Below are positions 5,959-8,715 of a stretch of DNA of 8,715 nt, in pieces. A program made the translations under genes and the position numbers. The notes beneath the pieces were generated by a model, which ran no database searches, was not told the origin of the DNA, and saw nothing but the letters and a program-made list of their open reading frames with translations. Every line of letters begins with the position of its first letter. The stretch's first letter is position 1. The stretch covers positions 3,499-12,213 of the forward strand of contig DHLW01000025.1 of the NCBI GenBank assembly GCA_002405485.1. Reading direction: 5' to 3'. This stretch comes from Phycisphaerales bacterium UBA4658 (GTDB lineage: Bacteria; Planctomycetota; Phycisphaerae; Phycisphaerales; UBA1924).

Positions 5959-6975
5959 GTGCGCCGATCCCGTCGCAATCCCGTGCTCGTGCACCTCTGG
6001 CGTCTGAGCTCCGCCGCTGGCGTGTGCGTCGGCATCGTCGGTTCTGCGACTGGCGCGTATGCAACACCTCCGGCGCAGGGCCAGCCGTGCGAGGCGCCTT
6101 GGCCGATCGCGATCTCGAACATCGATCGGACCACGCCCGACGGCAAGCCGATGCGGGGCCTCCTGGCGACCGTTCGGCTGCAGGATCCCCGTCTGGAAGT
6201 GCTGGTGACCGATCCGCTGGCCAAGCCGATCGCCGACCAACCCACCGCCGACAGCGTACTGGAGACCGTGGACGCGTGGGCCAGGCGTGTGAACGCCGAC
6301 CTCGCGATCAATGCGAACTTCTTCGGTCGGGCCGACGGCAAGAAGGGCTTTGTTGCCGGCGTTGCCTCCGACGTGATCGGGCTGAGCGTGAGCGACGGCA
6401 AGGTCGTCTCACCGGCCCGGGTCTTCCGGGGCGTCGGCGACCCCGTGTTGGTGTTCACACGCGATCGCAAAGCCCGCATCAAGCGTGAGGACGAGCAGAT
6501 CGATGCCGACGTGTTCGACGCGGTCGCGGGCATCGGGGCGTCTGAGAGCGATCCCTCGCGCAGCGGATTCCTGGTCACCGCCGGCACAAACACCGCCGAT
6601 TCGGCCCGTGTGGAGCCCGACAAGCGGCACCCTCGCTCCGCGGTGGGCGTGAGCGCCGATGGGTGGACGCTGTATGTGCTCGCCATCGACGGCCGACAGC
6701 CCGACTGGAGCGTGGGCGCCACGCTGCGAGAGCTCGCCGACGTGCTCATTCTGGCCGGCGCACACGACGCGATCAACCTCGACGGCGGGGGCTCGACGAC
6801 GATGCTCCATCGCGGCCCGGGAGAGAGCGTGCACCAGATGAATCGTCCGAGCGAGAAGTCCGGCCTGCGACCGGTGGCAAACTGCCTGGGATTCAAGGTG
6901 CACATGGCGACCAAGGGCGGAGCACCCGCCACACCCAAGCGTGCGGGCGAGCCAGCGGCGGAGGTGAAGAAGTAA
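5959..6975 (+). CDS. Exported phosphodiester glycosidase family protein (NAGPA/DUF2233 domain)
   Basis: A 338-residue protein with a GTG start. An N-terminal signal peptide is clear: RRSRR, a hydrophobic stretch SSAAGVCVGIVGSATGA, and a probable cleavage after AYA (33-35). The mature domain carries the NAGPA-family landmarks in order: ADLAINANFF (113-122), RSAVGVSADGWTLYV (226-240), NLDGGGSTTM (273-282) and RPVANCLGF (304-312). The family includes the mammalian enzyme that removes GlcNAc from a mannose-6-phosphate phosphodiester; bacterial members are often annotated as exopolysaccharide-related. The likely role is hydrolysis of a sugar phosphodiester or a sugar polymer outside the cytoplasm. 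The charged Ala/Pro/Lys-rich tail (about 316-338) is probably disordered. It is separated from the upstream sugar genes by a hairpin and a candidate promoter, so it is probably not in their operon. Its codons favour G-ending leucine and valine (CTG, GTG), unlike the C-ending CTC and GTC of the genes before it. Confidence 0.85.
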   Translation: MRRSRRNPVLVHLWRLSSAAGVCVGIVGSATGAYATPPAQGQPCEAPWPIAISNIDRTTPDGKPMRGLLATVRLQDPRLEVLVTDPLAKPIADQPTADSVLETVDAWARRVNADLAINANFFGRADGKKGFVAGVASDVIGLSVSDGKVVSPARVFRGVGDPVLVFTRDRKARIKREDEQIDADVFDAVAGIGASESDPSRSGFLVTAGTNTADSARVEPDKRHPRSAVGVSADGWTLYVLAIDGRQPDWSVGATLRELADVLILAGAHDAINLDGGGSTTMLHRGPGESVHQMNRPSEKSGLRPVANCLGFKVHMATKGGAPATPKRAGEPAAEVKK

Positions 6976-7097
6976 GGGCCGGACGGGGGAGGGAGTTCAA
7001 TCGTGTCCAAGGCGTCTCAGGCGAAATCCGGATTGCCTGCGGCGGCCAAGGTTGGTGAGAGCGTGAACGTCTGTTTCAGTTCTACAAGGAGAGAGAG
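6976..7097. other. Intergenic gap before the PEP-CTERM gene
   Basis: 122 bases without a gene. The only symmetry I see is the 10-base palindrome AATCCGGATT (7025-7034). There is no clear terminator or promoter, so co-transcription of the glycosidase and the next gene remains possible. Confidence 0.3.
7086..7091 (+). promoter_or_regulatory. Ribosome binding site of the PEP-CTERM gene
   Basis: AAGGAG ends 6 bases before the ATG at 7098, an optimal Shine-Dalgarno arrangement that fixes the start. It contrasts with the sugar genes on the left, which have none. Confidence 0.75.
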
Positions 7098-8312
7098 ATG
7101 AAAGCGATTTCGACGGTTCTTGCCGCGGTTGCGGGCCTCGCGGTCAGCAGCGCGGCCATCGCCCAGCCGACGCTGGTGCCCAAGGCCAGCTTCGGCGTCA
7201 ACGGTTGGCGCGCCCCGGGCGTGGCCCAGGCCGGCGACTCGCCGGGCTCGGTCCCCGCAGGCACGTACCTCGGGCTCAATGCCACCGGCGACTCCGAGCG
7301 CGGTCTGGCGTACAACCCGGCCACCAATGACCTGATCCTGGTCACCCGCAACGGCACGATCACGGCGACGGCCAGCCCGTTCCGCGTGCTGGACAGCACG
7401 ACCGGCCGCGACAAGGGCGAGCTGGCCTTCGGCTCGGGCGTGATCTCGGGCGGTACGTTCGCCTATCTGCAGGTCGCCGCGAGCGATGACGGGCAGATCT
7501 TCATCTCCAACCTCTCCGCCGACACGCGCACCAACGCGTATCGCGTGTACAAGTGGTCGAGCCAGACGGCCTCCGGGCCCACGGTGCACTTCAGCGGCAC
7601 ACAGGCGTTCGGGACCGGCACGACGGCTCCGCGTCTGGGCGACTCGCTCGATGCCTTCGGGTCCGGCGCGAACGTGACCCTCGCCACGGGCTATCGCAAC
7701 CTCAACGGGCTCTTCACCCTCACCGGAAGCTCCTCGCCCACCGGCCAGGTCTACACGAACGCGACGACCCCGACGCCGCCGCCCGGCGCGCTCGGCATGA
7801 CCGGTACCGGTCCCGCGACCGGCGTTTCCGGCTCCAACTTCCGGCTGGGCCTGACGTTCGGCGCCACCGCCAGCGACGTCCTCGGCAAGGTCACCAGCCA
7901 GCCCCTGTACAACGCCGCCCTGAGCGGATCCGGCCTCGCGGCGACCAGCGTCGCGCTGACGTCGGCGGGCGAGGCGCAGCTCGACTTCGCCGTCATCGGC
8001 GGAGTCCCCTACCTCGCAGCCCTCGACGTGAACAACAGCCGCGTGTATGTCTACAACATCTCCAACCCCGCGGCCCCGGTGTCGCTGTTCCCCTTCGGCC
8101 TGGCGGCGCAGACGGGCACGCTCAACTCCAACGGCAACGCCTCGGGCGCGATCAAGTTCGGCGCGATTGACAATGTCAATCTCACCGCCGACATCTACAC
8201 CCTGAACACCAACAACGGCATTCAGGCCTTCACGTTCACGGTTCCGGCGCCCGCCTCGGCGGCTCTGCTGGGCCTGGGCGGTCTGCTGGCGGCTCGCCGC
8301 CGTCGGGCCTGA
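7098..8312 (+). CDS. Secreted PEP-CTERM-type anchored protein, DUF4623-like
   Basis: A 404-residue protein. A signal peptide covers residues 1-22 (cleavage after AIA, before Q23). The body is rich in Gly, Ser, Thr, Ala and Asn, without cysteine. It contains RGLAYNPATNDLILVTRNG, a FRVLDSTTG segment, GGTFAYLQVAASDDGQIFISNL and YRVYKWSSQT, a pattern I associate with DUF4623 and other beta-propeller-like surface proteins; this match is from memory. The C-terminus (382-404) has the three-part sorting signal: VPAPAS, the hydrophobic ALLGLGGLLAA, and RRRR. It is a PEP-CTERM variant with Ala in place of Glu, as planctomycetes often show, so exosortase processing and cell-surface attachment or release are expected. 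No exosortase is in the window. Its function is unknown; it could bind or display surface polysaccharide, which would fit the glycosidase next door, but that is only a guess. Confidence 0.88.
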   Translation: MKAISTVLAAVAGLAVSSAAIAQPTLVPKASFGVNGWRAPGVAQAGDSPGSVPAGTYLGLNATGDSERGLAYNPATNDLILVTRNGTITATASPFRVLDSTTGRDKGELAFGSGVISGGTFAYLQVAASDDGQIFISNLSADTRTNAYRVYKWSSQTASGPTVHFSGTQAFGTGTTAPRLGDSLDAFGSGANVTLATGYRNLNGLFTLTGSSSPTGQVYTNATTPTPPPGALGMTGTGPATGVSGSNFRLGLTFGATASDVLGKVTSQPLYNAALSGSGLAATSVALTSAGEAQLDFAVIGGVPYLAALDVNNSRVYVYNISNPAAPVSLFPFGLAAQTGTLNSNGNASGAIKFGAIDNVNLTADIYTLNTNNGIQAFTFTVPAPASAALLGLGGLLAARRRRA

Positions 8313-8334
8313 TCAATCGTCTCGACCTCTCATG

Positions 8335-8366
8335 CCGGCCCGGGCAACCCCGGGCCGGTGTCTTTT
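8335..8366 (+). terminator. Strong rho-independent terminator after the PEP-CTERM gene
   Basis: CCGGCCCGGG (8335-8344) and CCCGGGCCGG (8349-8358) make a perfect 10-bp GC stem with a CAAC loop, followed by TGTCTTTT (8359-8366). It begins 22 bases after the stop codon at 8310-8312 and cleanly separates this gene from the regulator downstream. Confidence 0.88.
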
Positions 8367-8372
8367 CCTCCA

Positions 8373-8395
8373 TGGGGCCACCAGACCGGGCCCCA
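8373..8395. other. Second hairpin between the terminator and the regulator promoter
   Basis: TGGGGCC (8373-8379) and GGCCCCA (8389-8395) form a perfect 7-bp stem with a 9-base loop. There is no T-run on the + strand side. It may back up the terminator at 8335 or serve transcription from the opposite strand; chance in GC-rich DNA cannot be excluded. Confidence 0.4.
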
Positions 8396-8442
8396 AGTTC
8401 ACCGAGTTTCCACACTCGATACCCTGAGTCGGAACAGGTCAT

Positions 8443-8474
8443 TTGCGTTTCCCGAACAATGTTCTAGAATATTC
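8443..8474 (+). promoter_or_regulatory. Candidate promoter with overlapping operator-like palindromes for the GntR gene
   Basis: A -10-like TAGAAT (8465-8470) lies 16 bases after a weak -35-like TTGCGT (8443-8448). Three perfect palindromes overlap it: GAACA-A-TGTTC (8454-8464), TTCTAGAA (8462-8469) and GAATATTC (8467-8474). This AT-rich island stands out in a GC-rich setting. Such symmetry over a promoter just before a regulator gene suggests binding by a dimeric regulator, perhaps the GntR protein itself, which would be autoregulation. The last two inferences are untested. Confidence 0.5.
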
Positions 8475-8491
8475 GTGGATCGGCTTAGCTC

Positions 8492-8715
8492 ATGTCGCCG
8501 AAGCACCCGCAACTCCAGCCGGTTGACGCAGAACCCGGGCGTCCGCTCTACACCGTTGTGCAGCGAGCGGTGCGGCAGGCGATCGATTCCGGCGTGTACA
8601 ACCCTGGGCAGCAGTTGCCGAGCACCAAGGAACTCAGCAAGCAACTGGACGTGTCGCTCGTGACGGTGCATCGGGCCCTGCAGGAACTGGTCGCCAGTGG
8701 CGTGCTGCGGCGGGG
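8492..8715 (+). CDS. GntR-family transcription regulator, N-terminal part (3' partial)
   Basis: 74 codons are visible before the window ends. After an 18-residue lead, PLYTVVQRAVRQAIDSG (18-34), then YNPGQQLPSTKELSKQL (36-52), then DVSLVTVHRALQELVASG (53-70) and VLRR form the winged helix-turn-helix of the GntR family; P39-G40, L42-P43-S44 and the recognition-helix stretch around SLVTVHRAL are the typical conserved positions. The ATG at 8492 is the first start after an in-frame TAG at 8486. No clear Shine-Dalgarno site is present. The effector domain is outside the window, so the subfamily and ligand (often a sugar, sugar phosphate or organic acid) are unknown. It stands behind its own promoter-like region and a terminator, so it is transcribed separately from the upstream genes; control of the sugar cluster is possible but not shown. 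Confidence 0.88.
   Translation, partial: MSPKHPQLQPVDAEPGRPLYTVVQRAVRQAIDSGVYNPGQQLPSTKELSKQLDVSLVTVHRALQELVASGVLRR

Noticed and set aside
4683..7010. A 775-codon open frame on the - strand
   Set aside because: It crosses two well-supported + strand genes and their gap, and its translation shows no domain motif; one part is rich in Gly, Ala, Val, Asp and Glu, as expected for the mirror of GC-rich codons.
8358..8663. A 101-codon + strand frame across the terminator tail and the GntR start
   Set aside because: It overlaps the well-supported GntR coding frame and has no recognisable motif.

Overview
The window is GC-rich DNA with all genes on the + strand. It most likely comes from a planctomycete, probably Phycisphaerae. 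Three things suggest this: a PEP-CTERM-type secreted protein whose sorting tail reads VPAP rather than VPEP; short dispersed repeats with the core CACAGGCG-TCC-CGCCTGTG; and many paralogous sugar enzymes (Gfo/Idh/MocA oxidoreductases, TIM-barrel isomerases) whose starts lack a Shine-Dalgarno site. The taxonomic call is inference and was not checked by any search.

Left region (1-5762): five genes that look like a carbohydrate-processing cluster. They are the 3' part of a glucosamine-6-phosphate deaminase fused to a PIG-L/LmbE deacetylase (2-1555, open at the left edge); a xylose-isomerase-like TIM-barrel sugar isomerase/epimerase (1640-2542); a Gfo/Idh/MocA oxidoreductase overlapping it by 4 bases (2539-3615); a classical SDR oxidoreductase (3711-4619); and a second, divergent Gfo/Idh/MocA protein (4785-5762). 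The strand here is strongly C-biased, with C-ending codons. Palindromic repeats sit in the gaps before genes 2 and 4. The set fits uptake and remodelling of an amino sugar or oxidised sugar: deacetylation and deamination, NAD-dependent oxidation and reduction, and epimerisation. The substrate cannot be read from the sequence. A hairpin with a GAAA loop follows the last gene.

Right region (5763-8360): two genes for exported proteins, each with a signal peptide and a clear purine-rich ribosome binding site. The first is a NAGPA-type phosphodiester glycosidase (5959-6975). The second is a PEP-CTERM-anchored protein resembling DUF4623 (7098-8312), followed by a strong intrinsic terminator (8335-8366). 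Base composition changes at this boundary: the C bias is lost and G is as common as C or more so.

Right edge (8361-8715): an intergenic stretch with a second hairpin and a promoter-like region packed with overlapping palindromes. It leads into the 5' end of a GntR-family transcription regulator (8492 onward, cut by the window end).

I found no CRISPR array, tRNA, rRNA, insertion sequence or defence system. The most unusual items are the two-domain deaminase/deacetylase, the repeat family that creates false start codons, and the nested palindromes at the regulator promoter.
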